Of a stretch of 20,540 nt of DNA, positions 1 to 6,289 are shown one piece after another (the stretch's first letter is position 1; every line of letters begins with the position of its first letter). This stretch comes from Clostridiales bacterium UBA4706. Its GTDB lineage: Bacteria > Bacillota > Clostridia > Oscillospirales > Oscillospiraceae. The stretch is taken from positions 1 through 20,540 of the forward strand of contig DHKA01000009.1 of the NCBI GenBank assembly GCA_002404605.1, read 5' to 3'. Below the pieces are notes generated by a model. That model searched no databases, was not told the DNA's origin, and was given only the letters and a program-made list of their open reading frames with translations. The translations under genes were made by a program, and so were the position numbers.

Positions 1-1
1 A

Positions 2-279
2 TAGCGTCGATTAACAAGGACACACGCGGTTCTGCCGGGCGGAAATGCCCTCATACGGCGTCAAAGCCCTTGAGAATACACAAAGTATTCTCTGCAGCCT
101 TTTCCTTGCCTGGGAGCATTTCCGCTCCGGCAGAACTGCTTCGCATCGGACAGCCTTGGATTTTCGAGGGATTTTTGTTCTTTTGGACGCAGGCGGGCTG
201 ACGCCCGCCAAGGACAAAAGGGCAAAAAGCACCGAAAAGGCTGGCTGTCCGACGTGCGTGCTCTTGTTAATCGACGCTA
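2..279. repeat. Nested palindromic, MITE-like structured element
   Basis: Seen in sequence: bases 2-18 (TAGCGTCGATTAACAAG) are the exact reverse complement of 263-279, a 17-bp perfect terminal inverted repeat that continues imperfectly to about 26/254. Inside are two long hairpin arms. Arm 1 pairs 30-50 with 112-135 with small bulges and is capped by an 8-bp hairpin (72-79 with 85-92). Arm 2 pairs 147-155 (CGGACAGCC) with 243-251 and 161-166 with 233-238, with an imperfect T-rich/A-rich pairing around 172-186/210-230, and is capped by 192-198 with 203-209 (GGCGGGC/GCCCGCC). The whole folds as a three-way cloverleaf. There is no transposase, and open frames across it are by-products of the symmetry. 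It may be a non-autonomous mobile repeat or a structured RNA. The left flank lies outside the window, so a target duplication cannot be tested. Confidence 0.75.
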
Positions 280-486
280 GGTGTTTGAATTAAAACACAT
301 CAAGAATCGCTGCGCGGCTTTTACATAGCCGGGATAATAACCGCCGTTGGCTGAACTGATTTGCGAGAACATGGAAAATCTCTCCGGCCAAGGGCTGCTG
401 GCGGCAAATGCTGCGGTTGACAGACATGCGATGATGAGAATTACAGGAAATACCTGTCGGGAAATTTTGGACTTAATTTTGCTCAT
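277..486 (-). CDS. Small secreted protein, probably 3'-truncated by the adjacent palindromic element
   Basis: A 69-residue protein, family not recognised. The start at 486 is chosen because AAAGGAG lies a few bases upstream; the longer frame has no such site. Residues 1-28 form a signal peptide: basic MSKIKSKISRQ, a hydrophobic core, and an AFA-A cleavage site. The mature part is only about 41 residues and contains GGYYPGYVKAAQRFL, which vaguely resembles the start of a peptidoglycan-binding (PG_binding_1) repeat; this is a weak inference. The stop codon TAG (277-279) is formed by the terminal inverted repeat of the palindromic element, so the original C-terminus may have been lost. It lies 48 bases downstream of another secreted-protein gene on the same strand and is probably co-transcribed with it. 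It could be a real short peptide or a remnant. Confidence 0.6.
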   Translation of the reverse strand: MSKIKSKISRQVFPVILIIACLSTAAFAASSPWPERFSMFSQISSANGGYYPGYVKAAQRFLMCFNSNT

Positions 487-534
487 GTTTTCTCCTTTCC
501 AAAGCACAGTTAATCGCACTACATCTCGCAACCT

Positions 535-957
535 TCAATACGAAACCACAGCCGAAGATGCCGTGACCGTTTCTACATAGACGCCCTCCGAGTTGTATAC
601 CCTTGCCGTTAAAACCGTTTGGTAGCTGTAGCCGGAAGTAACGGTATAAGATTTGGAAAGCGTTATATCAGTTTTTCCGCTGGCCGACCACGATTTCTGG
701 ACTTCCCAATCTCCGTTTATCTTCTGTTGGATGGTCATGGTCACCGTTGCGGTATAACCGTTTACCAGCCGGATGCGTCCAGAACAGGTTGCGTTCCCGT
801 TCGCGTCGATCGACAGAGATGCCGAGGCGAGGACCGTGCCCACATAGAAGGGAACGATTTCAGCCGGTGCGGCAGTTTCCTCCACATACATTGCATTTGC
901 CGGAACCGCCGAGGCCAATGCAGCACACGCCATGAGAAGACAGATCACTTTTTTCAT
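535..957 (-). CDS. Small secreted beta-rich protein (hypothetical, DUF6147-like)
   Basis: A 140-residue protein with a clear signal peptide: MKKVICLLMACAALASA followed by a PANA cleavage site near residue 22. The mature region begins acidic (YVEETAAPAEIVPFYVG). It continues as alternating hydrophobic/Thr-Ser strands (SASLSIDANGNATCSG, YTATVTMTIQQ, SYQTVLTARVYNSEG), the pattern of an immunoglobulin-like beta sandwich. The layout resembles small exported clostridial proteins of the DUF6147 type, but I cannot confirm membership. A strong AAAGGAGG site precedes the ATG. Upstream is an ECF-type promoter pattern (1013-1041) matching the one in front of the DUF4367 gene, so it is probably a target of the neighbouring sigma factor. 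The small secreted protein gene at 277-486 follows. It is likely extracellular or wall-associated; role unknown. Confidence 0.8.
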   Translation of the reverse strand: MKKVICLLMACAALASAVPANAMYVEETAAPAEIVPFYVGTVLASASLSIDANGNATCSGRIRLVNGYTATVTMTIQQKINGDWEVQKSWSASGKTDITLSKSYTVTSGYSYQTVLTARVYNSEGVYVETVTASSAVVSY

Positions 958-976
958 TTTCTTTCCTCCTTTTTCT

Positions 977-1004
977 GACGCCGTGACTTCTCATTAACGG
1001 CGTC
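977..1004 (-). promoter_or_regulatory. 5' UTR inverted repeat next to the predicted transcript start
   Basis: GACGCCG (977-983) is the reverse complement of CGGCGTC (998-1004), with 14 bases between. On the minus strand it begins directly after the CGTCTTTATATA -10 region, so the transcript of the 140-aa secreted protein would carry a stem-loop at or very near its 5' end, just before the AAAGGAGG ribosome site. 5'-terminal stem-loops can stabilise mRNAs; that role is inferred. Confidence 0.45.
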
Positions 1005-1038
1005 TATATAAAGACGAAAGAGCGGGAAAAATGCAACA
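1005..1038 (-). promoter_or_regulatory. Putative ECF-sigma promoter P1 (secreted-protein unit)
   Basis: Read on the minus strand: TGTTGCA, 15 bases, then CGTCTTTATATA. The same pattern with identical spacing occurs upstream of the DUF4367 gene. A -10 of CGTC type is characteristic of ECF sigma factors such as Bacillus SigM/SigX/SigV, and an ECF sigma gene lies about 0.9 kb away. The pattern is seen directly; recognition by that sigma factor is inference. Confidence 0.55.
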
Positions 1039-1053
1039 GACTTTTTCTGACAT

Positions 1054-1797
1054 TTATTTGATATTTTCTGCAATTCTAAGCAGAGTTTCTTTGCTGTTGT
1101 CTATATGGTCGCCATAAACTAGCAACGTACAAAAAATATTATTTTCCTCATCCAGCCAGACGGCGAGGCTTCGATTCTCCTTGATAGATATCGTGGCAGA
1201 CCAGCCGCGGATATGGACGTCCGTTTTTACATCGGCGTCTTCCGTGTCAATGGTCAATCCCAAACCGTTTGCCGCGAACTCGGAGTATTCGATGCAGTCG
1301 CCCGCGGTATCTTCGTATCTTACTACATACATGGAATCATCCCGTGATGTTTCCATGAGTGTCCACGAACCGACGGGAAACCATGCGGGGTGTCCGCCGC
1401 CAAGATAGGGCTGATTCTCCGGAATTCCATATAGAGAGATATCCGTCCCCGCGTCAAATGTGCGGAGCATGTAGCCGAGCGCAGCGTCGCGGAAAGCAGA
1501 CACGGTGCAGAAGGGAACGGAGAAGGCGATGGCTACGACGAGGAACACTACCGCAACGCGGGAGACGGCTTTTCCGGCGAAGCGCAGCACCTGACCGCGG
1601 CGTGTTTTGGCATCGGCACGGCGGATGGTCTTTATACAGCGCTCGTCCGCTTCCGGCGGTACGTCGGCGGAGGCTGCGACGCCCGTTTCGCGCAGCAGTG
1701 CTGCGCCTTCCTCGGCCATCAGATCGTCGAGCAGCAGCGCGAATGCCGCCTGTTCGTACTGCTGTTCCAGCGCTTTTCTGCGGGTGTTCTCTTTCAT
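1054..1797 (-). CDS. DUF4367-type membrane protein, probable anti-sigma factor
   Basis: A 247-residue protein. Residues 1-75 are cytoplasmic and carry the EQAAFALLLDDLMAEEG...LLRE segment and a PPEADERCIKTIRRA motif seen in clostridial proteins encoded beside ECF sigma genes. Residues about 78-97 form one membrane span. The outside domain (about 105-247) resembles DUF4367, with PAWFPVGSWTLMETSRDDSMYVVRY and a C-terminal strand-rich part. Likely role: holds the divergent ECF sigma factor at the membrane and releases it on an envelope signal. The start is supported by GGGGAGG 8-12 bases upstream. Unlike the usual sigma/anti-sigma operon, the gene is divergent from its sigma factor, with 162 bases between them. 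The promoter in front matches P1, which suggests positive control by the sigma factor and hence feedback. The anti-sigma role is inferred from context. Confidence 0.75.
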   Translation of the reverse strand: MKENTRRKALEQQYEQAAFALLLDDLMAEEGAALLRETGVAASADVPPEADERCIKTIRRADAKTRRGQVLRFAGKAVSRVAVVFLVVAIAFSVPFCTVSAFRDAALGYMLRTFDAGTDISLYGIPENQPYLGGGHPAWFPVGSWTLMETSRDDSMYVVRYEDTAGDCIEYSEFAANGLGLTIDTEDADVKTDVHIRGWSATISIKENRSLAVWLDEENNIFCTLLVYGDHIDNSKETLLRIAENIK

Positions 1798-1872
1798 AGG
1801 ACGGCCTCCCCAGTTTAATAGTTCAAAAAAACCAAAAGCGAATATTGCTGACAGAGCGAAATTCCGCCTCTA

Positions 1873-1906
1873 CTTATATAGACGCAGGAAAAAGAAATTT
1901 GCAACA
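1873..1906 (-). promoter_or_regulatory. Putative ECF-sigma promoter P2 (anti-sigma gene)
   Basis: Read on the minus strand: TGTTGCA, 15 bases, CGTCTATATA. It matches P1 in both boxes and in spacing, and the spacer is T/C-rich in both. It lies about 75-80 bases before the DUF4367 start codon. The TTGCAA at 1899-1904 is self-complementary and also serves as a -35-like hexamer on the plus strand. Confidence 0.55.
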
Positions 1907-1927
1907 TAATGTTTTTCGTATTATTAT
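1899..1927 (+). promoter_or_regulatory. Sigma-A-type promoter of the ECF sigma gene
   Basis: TTGCAA (1899-1904), a 17-base spacer and TATTAT (1922-1927) give a good housekeeping promoter pointing at the sigma gene, 33 bases before its ATG. Its -35 hexamer is the same palindrome used by P2 on the other strand, so the two divergent promoters overlap and may compete. Confidence 0.5.
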
Positions 1928-1959
1928 AAAAAGACATTCTGTATACGGAAGGTGCGGCA

Positions 1960-2505
1960 ATGATCCCCATTATTATTCTTTCCATCGAAAACGAGGACGA
2001 CCGCGAGTTTATGTCCCGTTTGTATCTCGACTACCGGAGGCGGATGTTTGCTAAAATTCTCGGGTATGTTTCCGACCAAACCGCCGCCGAGGACGTGCTG
2101 CACGACGCGGTCGTGAAGTTGATCGGGAAAGTGGAGCTGCTGCGCACGCTGGACGAAAAGCGGCTCGCGTGCTATGTCACTGAGACCGCGAAAAACGCCG
2201 CAAAAGACTTTCTGCGAAGACAGACGCCCTCCGTCCCTCTGACGGAGAAAGAAATGGATGAGCTTCCGGATCTCGGCGAGCTGCCGGAGGAGCGGATCCT
2301 GCGGAATTTACGGGTGGACGAGCTCCGGAAGGTGTGGGGACGGCTTTCCGAGAGTGCGCAGGACATATTGAAGAGAAAATACATGCTGATGCTCTCCGAC
2401 GAGGAGATCGCCGAGGGGTACGGTATCCGAAGCGATGCCGTCCGGATGCGGCTGACTCGCGCACGGCGCGAGGTCTACGCGCTGCTGGAGGAAGTGAAAA
2501 AATAA
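1960..2505 (+). CDS. ECF-type RNA polymerase sigma factor
   Basis: A 181-residue sigma-70-family protein with only regions 2 and 4, the normal ECF length. Region 2 (about 18-88) includes FMSRLYLDYRRRMFAKILGY and the AEDVLHDAVVKLI helix. Region 4 (about 118-178) holds a helix-turn-helix: LSESAQDILKRKYM, SDEEIAEGYGIRSDAVRMRLTRARREV. It directs RNA polymerase to a small regulon and is probably held inactive by the divergent DUF4367 membrane protein. The ATG at 1960 has GGAAGGTG just upstream. Likely targets in this window are the two TGTTGCA-N15-CGTCT promoters. It is followed by a hairpin that has lost its T-tract at the RHS junction, and the RHS frame continues in the same phase after the TAA stop. 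Confidence 0.9.
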   Translation: MIPIIILSIENEDDREFMSRLYLDYRRRMFAKILGYVSDQTAAEDVLHDAVVKLIGKVELLRTLDEKRLACYVTETAKNAAKDFLRRQTPSVPLTEKEMDELPDLGELPEERILRNLRVDELRKVWGRLSESAQDILKRKYMLMLSDEEIAEGYGIRSDAVRMRLTRARREVYALLEEVKK

Positions 2506-2513
2506 AAAGACCG

Positions 2514-2539
2514 GGCCGGTGCAGCTTGCTGCACCGGCC
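2514..2539 (+). terminator. Hairpin of the sigma-gene terminator, T-tract missing
   Basis: GGCCGGTGCAGC (2514-2525) pairs perfectly with GCTGCACCGGCC (2528-2539), 8 bases after the sigma TAA, with an A-rich run in front. The expected T-run is absent; the next bases (from 2542) already read as RHS-repeat coding sequence. It looks like an intrinsic terminator cut at its 3' side by the RHS segment. Confidence 0.6.
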
Positions 2540-2541
2540 TC

Positions 2542-3768
2542 TGGTGGAAGTACGACTATGACGCCCAGACGGACGATCTGCTGCGGCGGTATACGAACCT
2601 CTCCGACAGCACCGGCACGGGATATGCGTATACCTACGACTCCCGAGGGCAGATAAGCAAAATCGAGAAGAAGTCCCTTACGCTCGAGAATGGCACAATA
2701 ACCGGAGAGTCCCTGCTTACTGCCGAGTACTACGGCTATGACGCGATGGACCGTCTGACGCGGATCGTCGTGACGGATGGGACGAATCTCATTTCGGATA
2801 TTACGTGGAGCTATGACGCGGACCAGAACGTTACCGCGATAACCACCCGCGTAAACAACAACGGCACGCTGCGGACGGATACCTATGCGTATTCTTATGA
2901 CGATGACCACCGCCCGACCAATACGGCGTATGGCAGCGTTTCGGAATCCATAACGTATGATGGCTACAGCCGCGTCACGGGAAAAACCGTCCAGAACAGC
3001 GGCAGCACGGTACTTTCCACGACGTATGCCTACCGCGACATAGACGCCGAACATACGACGACGCAGGTCTCGTCCCTGACGAGCAGCTTCGGCGGGAACA
3101 CGGTCTCGCATTCGTACACCTACGACGCGAACGGCAATATCCTAAGCGACGGCACAACGACCTACGCCTACGACAGCCTGAACCAGCTCGTCTGGGAGTA
3201 CAACACGGCGGCGGGCAAGGCGTGGAATTACGCCTACGACCTTGGCGGGAACATCCTCTCAAAGACGGAATACGACTACGCCGACGGGCAGACGTCCAAC
3301 CCCGTCACGGTAAGCTACACTTACGGCGACGCCGCATGGCGCGATCTGCTCACCGCGTACAACGGCGAAGCCATAACCTACGACGGAATCGGCAACCCGA
3401 CGTCGTACCGCGGCTGGGGCATGACGTGGCAGGGCGGGCGGCAGCTGGCGTCCATGCAGAAGGACGGCACGGCGCTCTCCTTCTCGTACAACGACGCCGG
3501 ACTGCGCACCGAAAAGACGGTGAACGGCAGCACCCGCCGTTATATCTGGAACAGCAGCCAGCTCATGGCGGATGTAGGGACGAGCGATGCATTTTACTTC
3601 CACTACAGCTCTGGCGGTGAGCTGATAGGCTACACCTATAAGACAGCCGACGCGGAAACCGAGTGCATCCTCGTAAAGAACCAGCAGGGCGACGTGGAGC
3701 GCGTGATCTCCGCCGACGGTACAGTCTCCTCGCCGCTTACACCTACGACGCCTGGGGCAACGTTCTGA
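2542..3768 (+). pseudogene. RHS/YD-repeat protein, 5'-truncated, N-terminal part before frameshift
   Basis: The frame is open from 2506, straight after the sigma stop codon and in the same phase, and reads as RHS from 2542 (WWKYDYDAQTDDLLRRYTN). About ten YD repeats follow: YTYDSRGQISKI, YGYDAMDRLTRI, ITYDGYSRVTGK, YTYDANGNILSDG, YAYDLGGNILSK, ITYDGIGNPTSY and others. These build the beta-cocoon shell that encloses a C-terminal toxin in RHS proteins. There is no signal peptide, no N-terminal domain, and no ATG/GTG/TTG before 2746; the ATG at 2746 lies inside a YD repeat and has no ribosome site. The frame ends at TGA 3766-3768, just where the conserved core should continue (GDVERVISADGTV...). 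The continuation lies one frame over, at 3732-4493. This points to a displaced 3' cassette of a full-length RHS gene, now probably silent or a recombination donor. Confidence 0.8.
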
Positions 3769-4493
3769 CATCCGAAGGCACCCTCGCAGCCGCCAACCCC
3801 ATCCGCTACCGGGGCTACTACTTCGACACCGAAACAAGCCTCTACTACCTCCAGAGCCGCTATTACGATCCCGCCGTCGGCAGATTCATTAACGCGGACG
3901 GGTGCGTCACTACCAATCTCAGAGGACTGCTCAGCGCTAATGTCTTTGCATACTGCGAGAACGCCCCTACAGTCAAAGAAGATCCAAGCGGCACTCATCC
4001 TTATTTTGACCTTAATATCGGCGACTATTTTACAATTCACACATGGGTTCAGTTGGCAGTAAAAAACGAAAATCCACAGATGAAATTGGAGATATTTGTT
4101 GTCTCAAATAGCGGACAACGTGGGAGACTGGACTTGTATGACCCTGACACAAATCAATTTTATGAAGTAAAATCTGTGGAACAGGCTGTAAATGCGGCAG
4201 ATCAAATTTCCCGATACAGTCAATCTGTAATTCATTCTCATATGCATCCGCAATACAATGGACGGACGCCGTTGCCAGGGGCAAACAGTGTAACAATAAC
4301 AGACAATACTTTCCCTTACGGTATTTACGACGTGACTTACTGGCAAGATGAAAAAAATCCCACGCTGATCCTTTATAGAGTCGATGTAAATAAGGACCGT
4401 CAGGCGGCGGTATATGCTGCGACTGCTGCGGTGATCATGCTGATGCTTCTTTACCCTCCGGCTACAGCTGCCGCACCATTCCTTATTCCTTGA
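3732..4493 (+). pseudogene. RHS core end plus variable toxin tip (continuation after frameshift)
   Basis: This continues the preceding RHS frame after a shift around 3726-3731. It starts AAYTYDAWGNVLTSEG and carries the RHS core signature YRGYYFDTETSLYYLQSRYY, then DPAVGRFINADG, and the hinge ENAPTVKEDPSGT (ending 3995). From 3996 the sequence is the variable tip, about 165 residues. It contains RLDLYDPDTNQFYEVKS, where Asp (4131), Glu (4164) and Lys (4170) give a D-x10-E-x-K pattern typical of PD-(D/E)XK nucleases, followed by DQISRYSQS. It ends in a hydrophobic stretch (AAVIMLMLLYPPATAAAPF). The likely activity is a DNA- or RNA-cleaving toxin released from the RHS shell. The tip is AT-richer than the core. 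The nuclease assignment rests on the motif only. Confidence 0.75.
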
Positions 4494-4534
4494 GTGTGGA
4501 ATGTCATAAGTTGATTGAAAAAAGGAGCAACAAA

Positions 4535-5725
4535 ATGATACCTACTGTTTTTTTTCGGCGGACGGTCACAGACAAAAGAGCGGCGCTTCTGCGGGGGGAC
4601 TTCTTTGACTTGACACAGACGCAGATGACGGAGCTAATCTATGACTTTTACCGTCTTACTACGGACTTTTATGCTGACCGATGTATATTCGACTGGAGAC
4701 TGGATGGCAAGAGAATCCCCGCTGCCAAACTCAAAAACGAGGTATCCGACGGCTGTATTTTACACGGTCGATCCTATCTTACGCTCTTCACGGAGGGCGT
4801 GGTTCCCGGAGCTCATGCAAAAAATCTGACACAGATGCGCCGGTATGTCCGCTCTGTATATTTTGACCCGAGCCCACCACCGGCCTGCGCAAAATATCCC
4901 TTCTTTTCACAGGATTATAACGACAGCTTTGAAAAAATCATTTTAGAACCGCTGAAAAAAGGAGCCGGTCTTGATGTCTTGCGGGAAGGTTTTTTAACGA
5001 TCTACGATGCCGTTGGGAAAAAAGGGCTAGGATACCCGCGCGGTATCGACTGTGTATGCGAGTTGTACTGTGCGCAGACCAAGCTGGACCCAAATTTGTT
5101 TTACGGAAAGCTCTGCTTGCGCCATAATCTGGTCTCCCTCGACGTAGACGTGAGACTGTATACATCCTGGCTGAAGAAACTGGCGCTTGACCTCTCGGAG
5201 AAGTACGGCAAGATCGATTTTTGCATTGCTGCAACGACAGGCCCGGGCGGGTATCCCGATTACTGGGGAAAATTCAACAACCGAGATCTATCGACAGATA
5301 ACCGCTATTGCAAAGACCCCTCCCGTAGAATGCTGACGGAGGATGAAAACCAAAGCACCTACCACTACCTGATAGCGCCGGGGTGGGCCAATGTCCTTTC
5401 GCCGGTATCTGCTGCGTATCTGAAAGAGCCCGTTTTGGCTTCGGAAAATGTGAACGTTGAAAAGCTGGACGGAGGACGGCTTTTCATCGGCGCGAACTGC
5501 GAATTTCTCGACTACGATGTTCCGCAGGCAAAGCCGGTAAAGCGCATTTTGTACGACGCTCTTTTCCCCGGCGGATGCTTCTATATGCCCTACCCGTCCG
5601 AATCAGAAAATGCAAGATATTTTTCGCCGAGGTCATGCTGGGAACTCGCGCCGGTATTTCCGGAAGAGGTCGAGGTATATAAAGGCGGGATTCTTGTAGC
5701 GCATAAAGGGAATAAGATCGTATAA
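4535..5725 (+). CDS. Unrecognised 396-aa protein; immunity candidate by position
   Basis: Family not recognised. The ATG at 4535 is preferred over the TTG at 4490 because AAAGGAG sits 7-14 bases upstream of it. There is no signal peptide and no membrane span, so it is probably cytoplasmic. It is rich in aromatic residues, with segments such as LIYDFYRLTTDFYADRCIFD, TTGPGGYPDYWGKFNNRD, YHYLIAPGWANVLSPVSAAY and FPGGCFYMPYPSESENARYF. It starts 41 bases after the RHS toxin tip on the same strand. In polymorphic toxin loci that position normally holds the immunity gene, so it may bind and neutralise the nuclease-like tip. At 396 residues it is larger than most known immunity proteins (usually 100-250), so it could also be an accessory factor or unrelated cargo. 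GC content lies between that of the RHS core and the tip. Confidence 0.7.
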   Translation: MIPTVFFRRTVTDKRAALLRGDFFDLTQTQMTELIYDFYRLTTDFYADRCIFDWRLDGKRIPAAKLKNEVSDGCILHGRSYLTLFTEGVVPGAHAKNLTQMRRYVRSVYFDPSPPPACAKYPFFSQDYNDSFEKIILEPLKKGAGLDVLREGFLTIYDAVGKKGLGYPRGIDCVCELYCAQTKLDPNLFYGKLCLRHNLVSLDVDVRLYTSWLKKLALDLSEKYGKIDFCIAATTGPGGYPDYWGKFNNRDLSTDNRYCKDPSRRMLTEDENQSTYHYLIAPGWANVLSPVSAAYLKEPVLASENVNVEKLDGGRLFIGANCEFLDYDVPQAKPVKRILYDALFPGGCFYMPYPSESENARYFSPRSCWELAPVFPEEVEVYKGGILVAHKGNKIV

Positions 5726-5781
5726 CACGGTCTCAAAGCGGTATACGCAGACGGTGTCCGTTTATATACTGGAGTAAGCCT

Positions 5782-6201
5782 ATGGATCCAACATTACATA
5801 TCTGTTTCCTGCTTCTCGTGGCTTTTGCAGGTATACGCCTTCAGATCGGCGGCATTATAGATTACCAGTTGAACAAAAATGCTCTGAAAAAGCGTAAGAT
5901 AGGGCAAACAGCTAAGGAATGGCTGCTGTACAGCCGGTTTCGCGAGGAGATACCCAAACCCTATTTGACCCTGTACGTCCTGGTTTTTACGCTCCACCCG
6001 CTTGGGCTTTTACTGTGCGTTATTGCGAAAGCGGCAAAGCTGCCGGAGGAAGTCTGCACGATTACGAACTATATCCTGTCATGCTTTGATAGCGCATGGA
6101 TCCTTCTTTACACGTTGATGTTTCGGCGCGGAAAAGACAAACGCATCCGATACGAGCGCTGGATCAAGCGCCGGCGCGGACAGACGCCGCGGAAAAAGTA
6201 A
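5782..6201 (+). CDS. Small integral membrane protein, unknown function
   Basis: A 139-residue protein with about three hydrophobic segments: about 6-25 (ICFLLLVAFAGIRL...), about 60-85 (LTLYVLVFTLHPLGLLLCVIA) and about 95-114 (YILSCFDSAWILLYTLMF). It has a strongly basic C-terminal tail (RRGKDKRIRYERWIKRRRGQTPRKK). GGAG lies 8 bases before the ATG. It lies 56 bases after the 396-aa gene on the same strand and is closed by a strong terminator, so it belongs to the RHS downstream unit. A second, membrane-located immunity or accessory protein is possible because the toxin tip ends in a hydrophobic segment; this is speculation. No family recognised. Confidence 0.65.
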   Translation: MDPTLHICFLLLVAFAGIRLQIGGIIDYQLNKNALKKRKIGQTAKEWLLYSRFREEIPKPYLTLYVLVFTLHPLGLLLCVIAKAAKLPEEVCTITNYILSCFDSAWILLYTLMFRRGKDKRIRYERWIKRRRGQTPRKK

Positions 6202-6231
6202 CGCGAAACTGCGGTGATGAATACCCCATGA

Positions 6232-6272
6232 AACAAAAAGCAGCCTCGGCTTTTATGGCCGAGGCTGTTTTT
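6232..6272. terminator. Bidirectional intrinsic terminator
   Basis: CAGCCTCGGC (6241-6250) pairs with GCCGAGGCTG (6258-6267) across a 7-base loop. A T-run follows on the plus strand (6268-6272) and an A-rich run precedes (6232-6239), giving a T-run on the minus strand. It serves the membrane protein gene ending at 6201 (+) and the aldolase gene ending at 6290 (-). Confidence 0.85.
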
Positions 6273-6289
6273 ATGCGGTTTTTGCTCGC

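Noticed and set aside
11..293. Short open frames on both strands within the palindromic element
   Set aside because: They have no ribosome sites and mirror each other because of the inverted repeats; not credible proteins.
2746..2748. ATG at 2746 as a genuine RHS start
   Set aside because: It is inside a YD repeat, has no ribosome site, and RHS homology continues upstream to 2542.
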